Below are positions 8,368-16,906 of a stretch of DNA of 44,519 nucleotides, piece after piece. The position numbers and the translations under genes were made by a program. The notes under the pieces are model-generated. The model saw nothing but the letters and a program-made list of their open reading frames with translations. It ran no database searches and was not told the DNA's origin. This stretch comes from Clostridiales bacterium DTU089. GTDB taxonomy: Bacteria; Bacillota; Clostridia; Oscillospirales; Acutalibacteraceae. Position 1 is the stretch's first letter. Each line of letters starts with the position of its first letter. The stretch covers positions 1 through 44,519 of the forward strand of contig LFSB01000057.1 in assembly GCA_001513045.1 (NCBI GenBank), written 5' to 3'.

Positions 8368-8985
8368 TTATTCACAGAATGCCCTGAGTATTTTCAGACC
8401 GGTTTCCCCGCTCTTTTCCGGATGGAACTGGCAGCCGTACACATTTTCGCACGCGACAGCCGCCGGAACATTCACTCCGTACTGCACCCGCGCAACAAGC
8501 GACGCCTCACAATCCACCGCATAATACGAGTGGACGAAATAAACAAAATCACCGTTTTTGATGTATTTGAGAAGCTTGTTTTCCGGGCGGACGAAATCCA
8601 GAGAATTCCAACCCATCTGAGGCGTTTTCAGAGAAAGCCCCAGAGCCTTTATATCCGGCTCAAGCGGACGTATTTCACCCTTTATAAGCCCAAGCCCCTC
8701 GTGCTCGCCGTATTCAAAGCTCTTCTCGAAAAGCAGCTGCATGCCGAGACATATTCCCAGCAAGGGCTTACCGCCGGAAACGAGACGCTTTATCACCGGA
8801 ACAAGCCCGGTTGAGTCGAGCATTTTTCTGGCATCCCCGAAGGCTCCGACTCCTGGCAAAATCAGCCTGTCCGCCTTTTCAAGCTCCTCTGCCGAGGAGG
8901 TCACCTTCGCCTCAAAGCCGAGATATTCAAGCGAGGAAAGCAAGCTGAAAAGGTTGCCGACCCCGTAATCAATTATCGCTGTCAT
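8368..8985 (-). CDS. hisH: Imidazole glycerol phosphate synthase, glutamine amidotransferase subunit
   Basis: A 205-residue class I glutaminase that supplies ammonia to HisF. The nucleophile Cys79 is in LGICLGMQ and the catalytic His188 and Glu190 are in FHPEKSG. Its ATG overlaps the hisC stop by 4 bp (ATGA), with GGAGGG in the end of hisC. In the usual gene order hisB stands between hisC and hisH; here there is no room for it. Confidence 0.95.
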   Translation of the reverse strand: MTAIIDYGVGNLFSLLSSLEYLGFEAKVTSSAEELEKADRLILPGVGAFGDARKMLDSTGLVPVIKRLVSGGKPLLGICLGMQLLFEKSFEYGEHEGLGLIKGEIRPLEPDIKALGLSLKTPQMGWNSLDFVRPENKLLKYIKNGDFVYFVHSYYAVDCEASLVARVQYGVNVPAAVACENVYGCQFHPEKSGETGLKILRAFCE

Positions 8986-10049
8986 TCAATGCCCTCCAAA
9001 AACTCGGATGTGACCGAAAGAAATTCGTCCATATCACTGCGCAAGCCGACCGTTATACGGACAAAATCGGTTGTGCGCGGCTCGCCGAAATGACGCACAA
9101 GTATTCCGCGGCTGCGCAGAAAATCATAATAAGCCTGACCTGAAAAGCGCTCAGGATAGCCCGCAAATATAAAATTCGTGCTGCTGTTGGGAACGGTGAA
9201 GCCGAGACATTTCAGCTGCGCTACGGTATACTCGCGTATTGCCATAATTTCCTTGCGGCAGGAATCAAAGTACTTCACATCCGCCATTGCCGCCGCTCCG
9301 GCAAGTATACTCAAACGGTTTACGTTGTATGGATTGAAGCTGAATTTCATTTTATTAAGGTCTGCAATCAGCTCATCCGAGCCTATTGCAAAGCCGAGCC
9401 TCGCACCTGCGAGAGAACGGGATTTTGAAAACGTCTGCACAATCAAAAGATTGCTGTAATACGGCAGCAGCTCCACGGCGCTCTGGGCACCGAAATCAAC
9501 ATAGGCCTCATCAACAATAACCAGTCTTTCGGGATTTTGCTTCAGAAGCCGCTCTATCTTATCGAGCGTAAGCGCAATTCCGGTCGGTGCGTTGGGATTT
9601 GCAATAAAAACCGTTCCTGTCGCCTGTGCGTAATCGTCAACCTCTATTGTAAAGTCATCACGAAGGGGTATGATTTGAGCGTCTATGCCGTAAAACTGTG
9701 CAAAAACCTTGTAAAAGCCGTATGTAATATCCGCGAACACGGCTCCGTTCGGACAGAACGCCTGAAAGCAGAACGAAAGTATTTCATCGCTGCCGTTGCC
9801 GGTTATAACATTTGAAGGCATTACCTTGTAGAATTTCGCTATCATGTCCGTAAGCGGACGGCATTCGGGGTCGGAATAAAGGCGAAGCCTTGAGGACTGC
9901 TCAGGAGTTATTACCTCAAGCACCTTCTTGCTGGGAGGAAACGGGCTTTCGTTGGTGTTTAGCTTAATCAGCCGCGGCATATCCTGCGGTTGCTCTCCCG
10001 GCACATAGGGCTTGAGAGAGCTGTATTTTTCGTTGAGAAATCTGCTCAT
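8982..10049 (-). CDS. hisC: Histidinol-phosphate aminotransferase
   Basis: A 355-residue fold-type I PLP aminotransferase converting imidazole-acetol phosphate to histidinol phosphate with glutamate. The PLP lysine is K209 in QTFSKSRSLAGARLG; the NPNAPTG (151-157) and DEAYVDF (180-186) motifs are present. Full length. ATG with GAGG 7 nt upstream, 24 bp after hisD. Confidence 0.95.
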   Translation of the reverse strand: MSRFLNEKYSSLKPYVPGEQPQDMPRLIKLNTNESPFPPSKKVLEVITPEQSSRLRLYSDPECRPLTDMIAKFYKVMPSNVITGNGSDEILSFCFQAFCPNGAVFADITYGFYKVFAQFYGIDAQIIPLRDDFTIEVDDYAQATGTVFIANPNAPTGIALTLDKIERLLKQNPERLVIVDEAYVDFGAQSAVELLPYYSNLLIVQTFSKSRSLAGARLGFAIGSDELIADLNKMKFSFNPYNVNRLSILAGAAAMADVKYFDSCRKEIMAIREYTVAQLKCLGFTVPNSSTNFIFAGYPERFSGQAYYDFLRSRGILVRHFGEPRTTDFVRITVGLRSDMDEFLSVTSEFLEGIE

Positions 10050-10073
10050 AATGATGCCTCGATTTGTTTTGTA

Positions 10074-11357
10074 TTATTTGTTTTCAAAACGCCGGGTAAC
10101 ACTTCTGGCGTGCGCCGAAAGACCCTCACGCTCGGCAAAATCCGCCACAGCGTCCTTTACCTCTCCGAGCGCCTCACGCGTATAGTAAATAAAGCTGCTC
10201 TTTTTTATAAAATCGTCCACGGACAGCGGGCTTGAAAAGCGCGCCGTTCCGAGGGTGGGCAGCGTGTGGTTCGGACCCGCAAGATAGTCGCCGAGTGCTT
10301 CCGGCGCGTTTCTTCCGAGGAATATGCTGCCGGCATTTTTGATATCGTTGAGATAATCAAATGGCGAATCCACACAAAGCTCAAGATGCTCCGGCGCTAT
10401 TTCGTTCGCAACGGTTATACCGGCGGAAATGTCCGGAACAATGATTATTTTTCCGTTATTGTCAATTGAAGCGCGCGCTATTGCCGCTCTGGGAAGCTCT
10501 GGAATCTGTTTTTCCAGCTGCTCCGAAACGGAATTTGCAAACGTTTCCGAGGTGCAAATGAGCACAGCCGAGGACATTTTATCGTGCTCCGCCTGACTCA
10601 GAAGGTCCGCAGCGACGCACACAGGGTCGGACTTATCGTCCGATATAACAAGTATTTCGGAGGGGCCGGCTATCATATCTATATCCACAATACCGTAAAC
10701 CCTGCGCTTGGCGGTTGCGACAAATATGTTTCCGGGTCCGACGACTTTGTCAACCTTGGGAACGCTCTGCGTTCCGTAAGCAAGAGCGCCTATCGCCTGA
10801 GCACCGCCGACTTTGTATATATCCGTCACCCCGGCAACCCTTGCGGCGGTAAGTATGGGCGCTGAAATTCTGCCGTCTTTTCCGGGCGGTGAAACCATCA
10901 CGATTCTTTTGCAGCCGGCAAGCACCGCCGGAACGGAATCCATAAGCACACTTGAGGGATAGCTCGCCGTTCCGCCCGGCACATAGATGCCGACATTTTC
11001 TATCGGTGTTATCTTCTGGCCGAGTATAACGCCCTCTTTTTCATTGATTACAAAATTTGTTCTTTTCTGACGCGAGTGGAACGCTTCGATATTTGAGCGC
11101 GCAAGCTCAAGAGTTTTTATAAAATCCGGGTCTGCCGAAGAGTATGCCTCGTCGATTTCCGCCTCGCTCACGCGCAGCTGCTCAGGTGCTGAGCCGTCAA
11201 ACTTCAGGCAGTACTTTCTGAGCGCATCGTCGCCGCCGGACTTTACATCGGCAAGTATGGCTGCAACAGTATCCTCAATCTCGCGCGATGCCGAGGTATC
11301 GCCCCTGAACAATATTTTTTCAAGCGGCATTTCACCGTATTTCAGTATTTTTATCAT
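10074..11357 (-). CDS. hisD: Histidinol dehydrogenase
   Basis: A 427-residue zinc- and NAD-dependent enzyme that oxidises histidinol twice to histidine. Characteristic segments are VGIYVPGGTASYPSSVLM, KVDKVVGPGNIFVATAKR and DIDMIAGPSEILVI, with the catalytic EIAPEHLEL segment in the C-terminal half. Full length. ATG with AAAGGAA upstream. A 68-bp gap, the longest within the operon, separates it from hisG; I see no terminator in it. Confidence 0.96.
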   Translation of the reverse strand: MIKILKYGEMPLEKILFRGDTSASREIEDTVAAILADVKSGGDDALRKYCLKFDGSAPEQLRVSEAEIDEAYSSADPDFIKTLELARSNIEAFHSRQKRTNFVINEKEGVILGQKITPIENVGIYVPGGTASYPSSVLMDSVPAVLAGCKRIVMVSPPGKDGRISAPILTAARVAGVTDIYKVGGAQAIGALAYGTQSVPKVDKVVGPGNIFVATAKRRVYGIVDIDMIAGPSEILVISDDKSDPVCVAADLLSQAEHDKMSSAVLICTSETFANSVSEQLEKQIPELPRAAIARASIDNNGKIIIVPDISAGITVANEIAPEHLELCVDSPFDYLNDIKNAGSIFLGRNAPEALGDYLAGPNHTLPTLGTARFSSPLSVDDFIKKSSFIYYTREALGEVKDAVADFAEREGLSAHARSVTRRFENK

Positions 11358-11425
11358 ATTTATGCCATTCCTTTCGCAGAGATATAAACCCCTATGCGGT
11401 TTTCATTCGTGCCGGGCTTCAGCCT

Positions 11426-12043
11426 TCAAATTTTCTTCTCCAGCTCTCTGCATATATCGTCTATTATTTTACTCTTGAACTGATACGCACTCTTGTTTGC
11501 AATAAGCCGTGCACTTGAGGGTGCAACCGTGCTGAACACCGAAAGATTGTTCTCCTTGAGCGTGGTTCCGGTCTCCACAATATCAACAATGACATCCGAA
11601 AGGCCGAGTATCGGTGCGAGCTCTATGCTGCCGTTGAGCTTGATTATCTCAATCTGGCGGTTCAGCTGTGCGTAATATGCCTTTGTAACATTCGGATACT
11701 TTGTGGCTACACGAAGCGGCAATGCAGTATTGTCGCTCCAGCTGTTCTTCGCGGCAACCGCAAGGCGGCACTTTCCGAAGCCCAGGTCAAGCAGCTCATA
11801 TATATCCGGATTCGTTTCAAGGATGACATCCTTTCCCACAACCCCTATATCCGCCGCACCGTGCTCGACATATATCGCAACGTCGGAGGGCTTGACAAGC
11901 AAATAGCTTACACCCTTTTCCGCATTTTCAAAAACAAGCTTACGGTTATCCTCACCTATTTCGGGACAATCATAGCCTATGCCGGAAAACAGCTCGTAGA
12001 CCTTGTCGCCGAGTCTTCCCTTTGGGAGCGCTATGTTAAGCAT
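11426..12043 (-). CDS. hisG: ATP phosphoribosyltransferase, short-form catalytic subunit
   Basis: A 205-residue short-form HisG for the first committed step (ATP + PRPP). It lacks the C-terminal regulatory domain of the long form and needs HisZ for activity and histidine feedback. Motifs: LNIALPKGRL at the start and VDIVETGTTLKENNL at the PRPP-binding loop. The frame is open 8 codons upstream, but MLNIALPKG at 12043 is the family N-terminus and has GGGAGG 8 nt before it. It overlaps the end of hisZ by 8 bp. Confidence 0.95.
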   Translation of the reverse strand: MLNIALPKGRLGDKVYELFSGIGYDCPEIGEDNRKLVFENAEKGVSYLLVKPSDVAIYVEHGAADIGVVGKDVILETNPDIYELLDLGFGKCRLAVAAKNSWSDNTALPLRVATKYPNVTKAYYAQLNRQIEIIKLNGSIELAPILGLSDVIVDIVETGTTLKENNLSVFSTVAPSSARLIANKSAYQFKSKIIDDICRELEKKI

Positions 12044-13130
12044 TGCCGACACCTCCCGAAATATCAATTATATGCCTTGCGCGCACGCCCTCAGGCACAT
12101 ATCTTTCCGCCCTGACGCTCGAATATTCGCCGAGCAGCTTCTTCATATGCCCGAACACCTCGGATGCATCCGTATCGCCGTAAACGAGAAGCGCGTCAAC
12201 ATCGTATTCACTGACCGCCGCAAGAGCCCTTTCAAGCTCCCCCAGATACAGTGCAAAACCGAGCGCAGGCAAAGGCGAGCCGAATTTCTGCATAAGCCCG
12301 TCGTAACGTCCGCCCGCAAGCACGGCTCCGGGAGCACCTGAGATATACCCCTTGAAGACGATACCGTTGTAATAGTCAATATCGTTGAGAGCTGAGAAAT
12401 CAAGCTTCATACGTCCGACATCGGCATTTCCGCCGAGCACGCCGTACAGCGCTTCAAGCTCGTCAACCGCCGAGCTCATTTCGGGGCATACGGCAAGCTC
12501 TCTCGCCTGTGCAAGAACCTCGGCAAAATCACCGGAGAGCGCCGGAAGGCGGCGAAGCAGTGCAGCTGATTTTTCATCAATTCCGCATTCAAGGGCATAC
12601 GCATAAAGCTCATGCGTATTTTTATGCTTGAGCATTTTCAGGACGGCATACCGCTGCTCATCGTTAAAGCCCAGAGCGGTAATAAATGAAGAAACAAAGC
12701 TCATGCTTCCGATACTGAGCATATACTCACCGCTTATCGCCGCAAGAGTTTCAAGCGCAAGCGCAACGACCTCCGCCTCTGAATAGCCGGTTTCTCCGCC
12801 GATATATTCTATACCCATCTGGGAAATCTCACGGTACTCCTTGTTGGCTGTATCAAGACGGAAAACATTCTCCGCATAATAAAGCTTCTGCGGCTGTGTC
12901 TTGCCGCGCGAGCTTTTCACTATACTTATTGTGACATCCGGCTTGAGCGCCATAAGCTTCCCCGAAAGGTCTGTAAAAGTGATTATTCCGTCACTTTCGA
13001 GAAAGTTTTTATTCTCGCGATAGAGGTCATAGGACTCAAATTTGCCCATACGAAAACGGCGGTAGCCGTACTTCTCATACAGTCCGCGAAGCTCAAGCGG
13101 TATCTGCTCCTCCTTGGGTAAAAACAGCAA
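12036..13130 (-). CDS. hisZ: ATP phosphoribosyltransferase regulatory subunit
   Basis: A 364-residue HisRS-like paralogue that forms a complex with short HisG and mediates histidine inhibition. Histidyl-tRNA-synthetase-like motifs are visible: KYGYRRFRMGKFESYDLY, LMALKPDVTISIVKS, the FRLDTANKEYREISQMGIE segment, and AGGRYDGLMQKFG. It starts at TTG (13130); an ATG nearby at 13141 is out of frame. First gene of the operon, about 26 nt from the predicted transcription start. Confidence 0.93.
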   Translation of the reverse strand: MLFLPKEEQIPLELRGLYEKYGYRRFRMGKFESYDLYRENKNFLESDGIITFTDLSGKLMALKPDVTISIVKSSRGKTQPQKLYYAENVFRLDTANKEYREISQMGIEYIGGETGYSEAEVVALALETLAAISGEYMLSIGSMSFVSSFITALGFNDEQRYAVLKMLKHKNTHELYAYALECGIDEKSAALLRRLPALSGDFAEVLAQARELAVCPEMSSAVDELEALYGVLGGNADVGRMKLDFSALNDIDYYNGIVFKGYISGAPGAVLAGGRYDGLMQKFGSPLPALGFALYLGELERALAAVSEYDVDALLVYGDTDASEVFGHMKKLLGEYSSVRAERYVPEGVRARHIIDISGGVGNA

Positions 13131-13162
13131 AATAAACCCATCCCTTCGATGATGATGGAAAT

Positions 13163-13191
13163 AATATACACCACTTTAGCGTGGTAGTCAA
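13163..13191 (-). promoter_or_regulatory. Promoter of the histidine operon
   Basis: -35 TTGACT (13186-13191), exactly 17 nt, -10 TATATT (13163-13168) on the minus strand. The predicted start near 13156 gives a leader of only about 26 nt. That leaves no room for a T-box or leader-peptide attenuator, so control is likely at the promoter. Confidence 0.85.
13170..13185. promoter_or_regulatory. Candidate operator inside the his promoter
   Basis: A palindrome, ACCAC-N6-GTGGT, fills almost the whole spacer between the -35 and -10 elements. A dimer bound there would block RNA polymerase. It could be the site of a histidine-responsive repressor (TrpR-like HisR/YerC proteins have been proposed in Firmicutes), but I cannot assign the factor from sequence. 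Confidence 0.5.
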
Positions 13192-13254
13192 GTAAATTAC
13201 TAAAATATTTTAAAAACTTTTTGATTTTATTTTTTACAGTATACAATATATCGC

Positions 13255-13283
13255 TTGCGTTTGTAAAGAATAAAGGCTATATT
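13255..13283 (+). promoter_or_regulatory. Promoter of the thioredoxin-reductase-like gene
   Basis: TTGCGT (13255-13260), 17-nt spacer, TATATT (13278-13283), about 40 nt upstream of the ATG at 13325. It is divergent from the his promoter. Confidence 0.6.
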
Positions 13284-13324
13284 ATAAAAAGAGTATAAAT
13301 TTTTCATGAACGGAGGCACAAGGC

Positions 13325-14200
13325 ATGAGTGATGTAATCATTATCGGCGCAGGACCCGCCGGAATATCCGCCGCAATTTACGCCGCAAGGGGCGGAGCTG
13401 ACGTTACGGTTATCGCCAAGGACTCCGGGGCGCTTTCAAAAACGGAAAAGATTGAAAACTATTACGGCTTCGCCTCCCCCGTGGCCGGAAAAGCTCTCTT
13501 TGAGGCGGGAATCGAGCAGGCTCGCTCGCTCGGCGTTGAAATCGTCACCGACGAGGTGCTTTCTCTCGATTTTGACGGAGGCTTCACCGCAAAATGCGTT
13601 AACGGCGAATATCGTGCCGCATATTCGGTAATCGCAACCGGCGTTTCGCGCGCCGCCCCGAAAATCCCCGGCTTTAAAGAGCTTGAGGGTCGTCGCGTAA
13701 GCTACTGCGCCGTATGTGACGCGTTCTTTTTCAGAGGAAAAAGCGTGGCTGTTCTCGGCAACGGAGAATACGCTCTTGAGGAGGCAAATGTGCTTTTGAA
13801 AACCGCCGCATCCGTAACGGTGCTTACCGACGGAAAAGAGCCGCAGGCGGATTTTACGGACAATATAAAAATCGTCACCGCTCCCCTCTCACGCATCTGC
13901 GGAGAGGACAGGGTGACGGGAATTGAGCTTGAAGGCGGAGAGCTTCTTCCACTTGACGGAATATTTACAGCCATCGGAACCGCCGGCGCAACAGCGCTTG
14001 CGCGAAAGCTGGGTGCGGCGCTCTCCGGCAATTCAATTGTGATTGACGCCAACGGTGAAACAACCGTAAAAGGCCTTTTTGCCGCCGGAGACTGCACCGG
14101 AGGAATGCTCCAGATTGCCAAGGCGGTTTATGAGGGTGCAAGGGTCGGGCAATATATCAGCCGCAATTTACGAAATCCGAAGAGCGGGGCTTCCTCTTGA
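13325..14200 (+). CDS. Thioredoxin-reductase-like FAD/NAD(P) disulfide oxidoreductase
   Basis: A 291-residue flavoprotein of the low-molecular-weight thioredoxin reductase family. An FAD-binding GAGPAGISAAIYAARGG lies at residues 8-24, the redox-active pair is in CAVCD mid-protein, a second dinucleotide motif (VLGNGEYALEEA) follows, and FAAGDCTGG closes the FAD site. The second glycine-rich motif, GNGEYA, departs from the GGGxxA usual for NADPH binding, so the electron donor may differ (for example ferredoxin, as in some clostridial enzymes); that is inference. No thioredoxin gene is adjacent. GGAGG precedes the ATG. Its last 44 bp overlap the end of the P-type ATPase gene on the other strand. 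Confidence 0.85.
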   Translation: MSDVIIIGAGPAGISAAIYAARGGADVTVIAKDSGALSKTEKIENYYGFASPVAGKALFEAGIEQARSLGVEIVTDEVLSLDFDGGFTAKCVNGEYRAAYSVIATGVSRAAPKIPGFKELEGRRVSYCAVCDAFFFRGKSVAVLGNGEYALEEANVLLKTAASVTVLTDGKEPQADFTDNIKIVTAPLSRICGEDRVTGIELEGGELLPLDGIFTAIGTAGATALARKLGAALSGNSIVIDANGETTVKGLFAAGDCTGGMLQIAKAVYEGARVGQYISRNLRNPKSGASS

Positions 14201-16778
14201 TTTTTAACGAAAGTGCCGAAAGTCCCTTTGCCGATTCGGCGGCCGCAAACGGAATGAACGCTATTGCCGTGCACACGCCGAGCTGCGGCAGCGAAAGGGA
14301 CACCGTTTTAAATACAGCGCACAGGGGTTCAACCGTAACGGCGGAAACCTGAAGCGCACAACAGACCGCGAACGCCGCGGTCATTTTTTTGTTTGAAAAA
14401 ATCCCCGCTTTTATTATGAACTCATCACTGCGCACGCTGAAGGCATAAATAAGCTCGGATACGGAAAGCACACAAAACGCCATTGTGCGCGCATAAAGGC
14501 TCTGTCCGGGAATGTCGAAAAAGCTTCCGCCGACCCTGTAAGCTATCAATGCGGCAAGGGCAAAAAGTCCGCCCTCGAGAAGCATATCAACAAAAAGCCC
14601 GTTTGCAAACATACCCTGCGACGGGGAAAGCGGTTTTCTCTTCATTACATCCCTGTCGGGTCTTTCACTGCCGAGAGCCATAGCCGGAAGCGAATCCGTA
14701 ACAAGGTTAAGCCACAGCAGCTGCACGGGAAGCAATACAGCCGGAATACCGGCAAGCGTTGCCGCAAATATCGTGAATATTTCACCGAGGTTACACGATA
14801 TAAGAAAGCGGACCGATTTCTTTATATTGTCGTAAAGTCCTCTGCCGATTTCGACAGCCTTGAGGATGGTGGCGAAATTGTCATCGGTGAGAATCATATC
14901 CGCAGCGCCCTTTGCGACCTGTGTACCGCTTTTGCCCATAGCGCAGCCGATATCCGCCGCTTTAAGAGCCGGCGCGTCATTAACTCCGTCACCCGTCATG
15001 GCGGCTATTTCCCCGTTGTCCTTGAACGCCTTTACAATACGCATCTTATGCTCCGGACTTACCCGTGCAAAAACCCGGCAGCTTTTCACCGCCTCGCGCA
15101 GCTGCGGCTCCGACATCGCGTCAAGCTGATGTCCGTCAAGTGCCGTGCTTGATTTTTCCGATATTCCGAGTCTTGCCGCCACGGCCTGAGCCGTGCTCAG
15201 ATGGTCCCCTGTTATCATCACCGGTATTATACCCGCCTGCTTACACACCGCAACAGCGTTCGCCGCCTCCTTGCGCGGAGGGTCACACATGGCTGTAAGA
15301 CCGCAGAAAATCAGATTTTTCTCGCTCATTTTCTCGCCGGAGCCCAGAGGCTTATACGCAACAGCTATAACCCTGAGCGCCTGCGAGGCAAAAGCATCGT
15401 TCTCTCCGTAGGCGGCGTTTTTTCTCACAGCGTCAAACTCACGCACCCCGTAAGGGCTTTCGGTTCGGCTGCACAAAGGTATGAGTACATCCGGCGCGCC
15501 CTTTGTTATCTGTAAATTTCCGTCCGGTGTGCGCACGCATACGCTCATAAGCTTGCGCGAGGATTCAAACGGCAGCTCGCCCTCGCGGATGTATTTCCCC
15601 GGCTGCGCGCCCGCCTTTATCGCCGCGGAAACTATTGCCGCCTCCGTAGGCTCTCCGGAAACCCTGCCGGATTTCACCGTACAGTTACAGCATACAGCTC
15701 CCAGCTCGAGCACGCGTCCTTCGTCCGAGCCTGCGGCATAGGTCTTTTCAACCGTCATTTTATTGCGCGTGAGAGTGCCGGTTTTATCCGTACATATAAC
15801 CGTGGCACAGCCGAGAGTTTCAACGGCGGGCAGCCTTCGGATTATGGCGTTGCTTTTCGCCATTTTTCCCACTCCGCCGGAAAGCACTATGGTTACTATC
15901 GCCGGAAGCCCCTCAGGTATTGCGGCAACGGCAAGACTTACCGCAAGCATAAAGCTTTCATTCAGCGGCGTTCCCCTTGCAACTCCGAGAGCAAATATTC
16001 CCGCGCATATTAACAGCGCACCGAAGGCAAGAGCCTTTCCGACCTTTGAAAGTCTTTTTTGAAGCGGCGTCTCCTCGTTATCCTCCTCGGCAAGGAGTGA
16101 GGCGATTTTTCCCACCTGAGTGTTCCCGCCCGTAGCATACACAACCGCCCGCGCCCTTCCGGACACCGCAAGAGATGATGAAAAAACGCAGTTGCGCATG
16201 TCGGCAGACTGAGACACTTCACTTAAAACCGCCTTAGCATCCTTTTCACACGGGAGTGATTCACCCGTCAGGGCGCTCTCATCGGTTTTGAAGCCGCTGC
16301 TGCTTATAAGTCTTGCGTCCGCGGGAATCATGTCTCCCGCAGAAAGCTCAATAATATCGCCCGGAACGACCTCGGATGCCTTTATGCTCACGGCTTTTCC
16401 GTCCCTTATGACGCGGGCGGTAGGAGCACTCAGCTTTTCAAGCGCCTCAAGCGCGTGCTGTGCGCGGCTCTCCTGAAAAGTTCCAATAACGGCGTTCAGC
16501 GTTACTATTGCAAGTATTATTGCCGTGTCACCGAGCTCGCTCTCTCCGTTCATGCGCGACACCGCATAGGACACAACCGCCGCCACAAGCAGAATTATAA
16601 CCGTAAAATCCGAAAATTGCGCCAGAAAACGCAAAAGCAGATTCTTCTTTTTCGCACGTTCAAGCTCATTTTTTCCGTCCCGTTCAAGTCTTCGTGCGGC
16701 CTGAAACGCAGTTAATCCCTCCGCGCAGGTTTCGAGCGAGGAGAGAACCCTCTGCACAGTAAGCGCATGATAATTCAT
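14157..16778 (-). CDS. Calcium-type (P2A) cation-transporting P-type ATPase
   Basis: An 873-residue membrane pump that extrudes a cation, most likely Ca2+, at ATP cost. In order: cation ATPase N-terminus, TGES actuator loop (about 171-174), the M4 motif AAIPEGLPAIV, phosphorylation site CTDKTGTLT (Asp331), TGDGVNDAPALK hinge, then CNLGEIF and QLLWLNLVTDSLPAM. The Glu in PEGLP, Asn/Glu in CNLGEI and Asn/Thr/Asp in LNLVTD match the two Ca2+ sites of SERCA. Two ATGs compete; that at 16778 lies 8 nt from GGAAGGG while that at 16784 is only 2 nt away, so I choose 16778. Monocistronic. Confidence 0.93.
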   Translation of the reverse strand: MNYHALTVQRVLSSLETCAEGLTAFQAARRLERDGKNELERAKKKNLLLRFLAQFSDFTVIILLVAAVVSYAVSRMNGESELGDTAIILAIVTLNAVIGTFQESRAQHALEALEKLSAPTARVIRDGKAVSIKASEVVPGDIIELSAGDMIPADARLISSSGFKTDESALTGESLPCEKDAKAVLSEVSQSADMRNCVFSSSLAVSGRARAVVYATGGNTQVGKIASLLAEEDNEETPLQKRLSKVGKALAFGALLICAGIFALGVARGTPLNESFMLAVSLAVAAIPEGLPAIVTIVLSGGVGKMAKSNAIIRRLPAVETLGCATVICTDKTGTLTRNKMTVEKTYAAGSDEGRVLELGAVCCNCTVKSGRVSGEPTEAAIVSAAIKAGAQPGKYIREGELPFESSRKLMSVCVRTPDGNLQITKGAPDVLIPLCSRTESPYGVREFDAVRKNAAYGENDAFASQALRVIAVAYKPLGSGEKMSEKNLIFCGLTAMCDPPRKEAANAVAVCKQAGIIPVMITGDHLSTAQAVAARLGISEKSSTALDGHQLDAMSEPQLREAVKSCRVFARVSPEHKMRIVKAFKDNGEIAAMTGDGVNDAPALKAADIGCAMGKSGTQVAKGAADMILTDDNFATILKAVEIGRGLYDNIKKSVRFLISCNLGEIFTIFAATLAGIPAVLLPVQLLWLNLVTDSLPAMALGSERPDRDVMKRKPLSPSQGMFANGLFVDMLLEGGLFALAALIAYRVGGSFFDIPGQSLYARTMAFCVLSVSELIYAFSVRSDEFIIKAGIFSNKKMTAAFAVCCALQVSAVTVEPLCAVFKTVSLSLPQLGVCTAIAFIPFAAAESAKGLSALSLKIKRKPRSSDFVNCG

Positions 16779-16842
16779 AAGCATTGCCCTTCCGTTTTTT
16801 TACAATATATTCCGTGTTATTAACAAAAATGAGCAAAGGGTC

Positions 16843-16871
16843 TTGAAAAGATAAATTAAAAATGTTAATAT
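16843..16871 (+). promoter_or_regulatory. Promoter of the ABC exporter operon
   Basis: TTGAAA (16843-16848), 17-nt spacer, TAATAT (16866-16871). The -10 lies downstream of an in-frame ATG at 16862, so that ATG would not be on the mRNA, which supports the TTG start at 16907. Confidence 0.6.
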
Positions 16872-16906
16872 ATAGTAATAAAATAATCTTCTCGGAGGAA
16901 ACAGGT

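Noticed and set aside
13140-13160. CAT CAT CAT (His-His-His) just upstream of hisZ, suggesting a histidine leader peptide
   Set aside because: The three codons lie at about the predicted transcription start, with no start codon or ribosome site before them and no attenuator hairpin.
13131-13324. A T-box or other tRNA-sensing leader for the his operon
   Set aside because: The leader is about 26 nt and no T-box core sequence is present.
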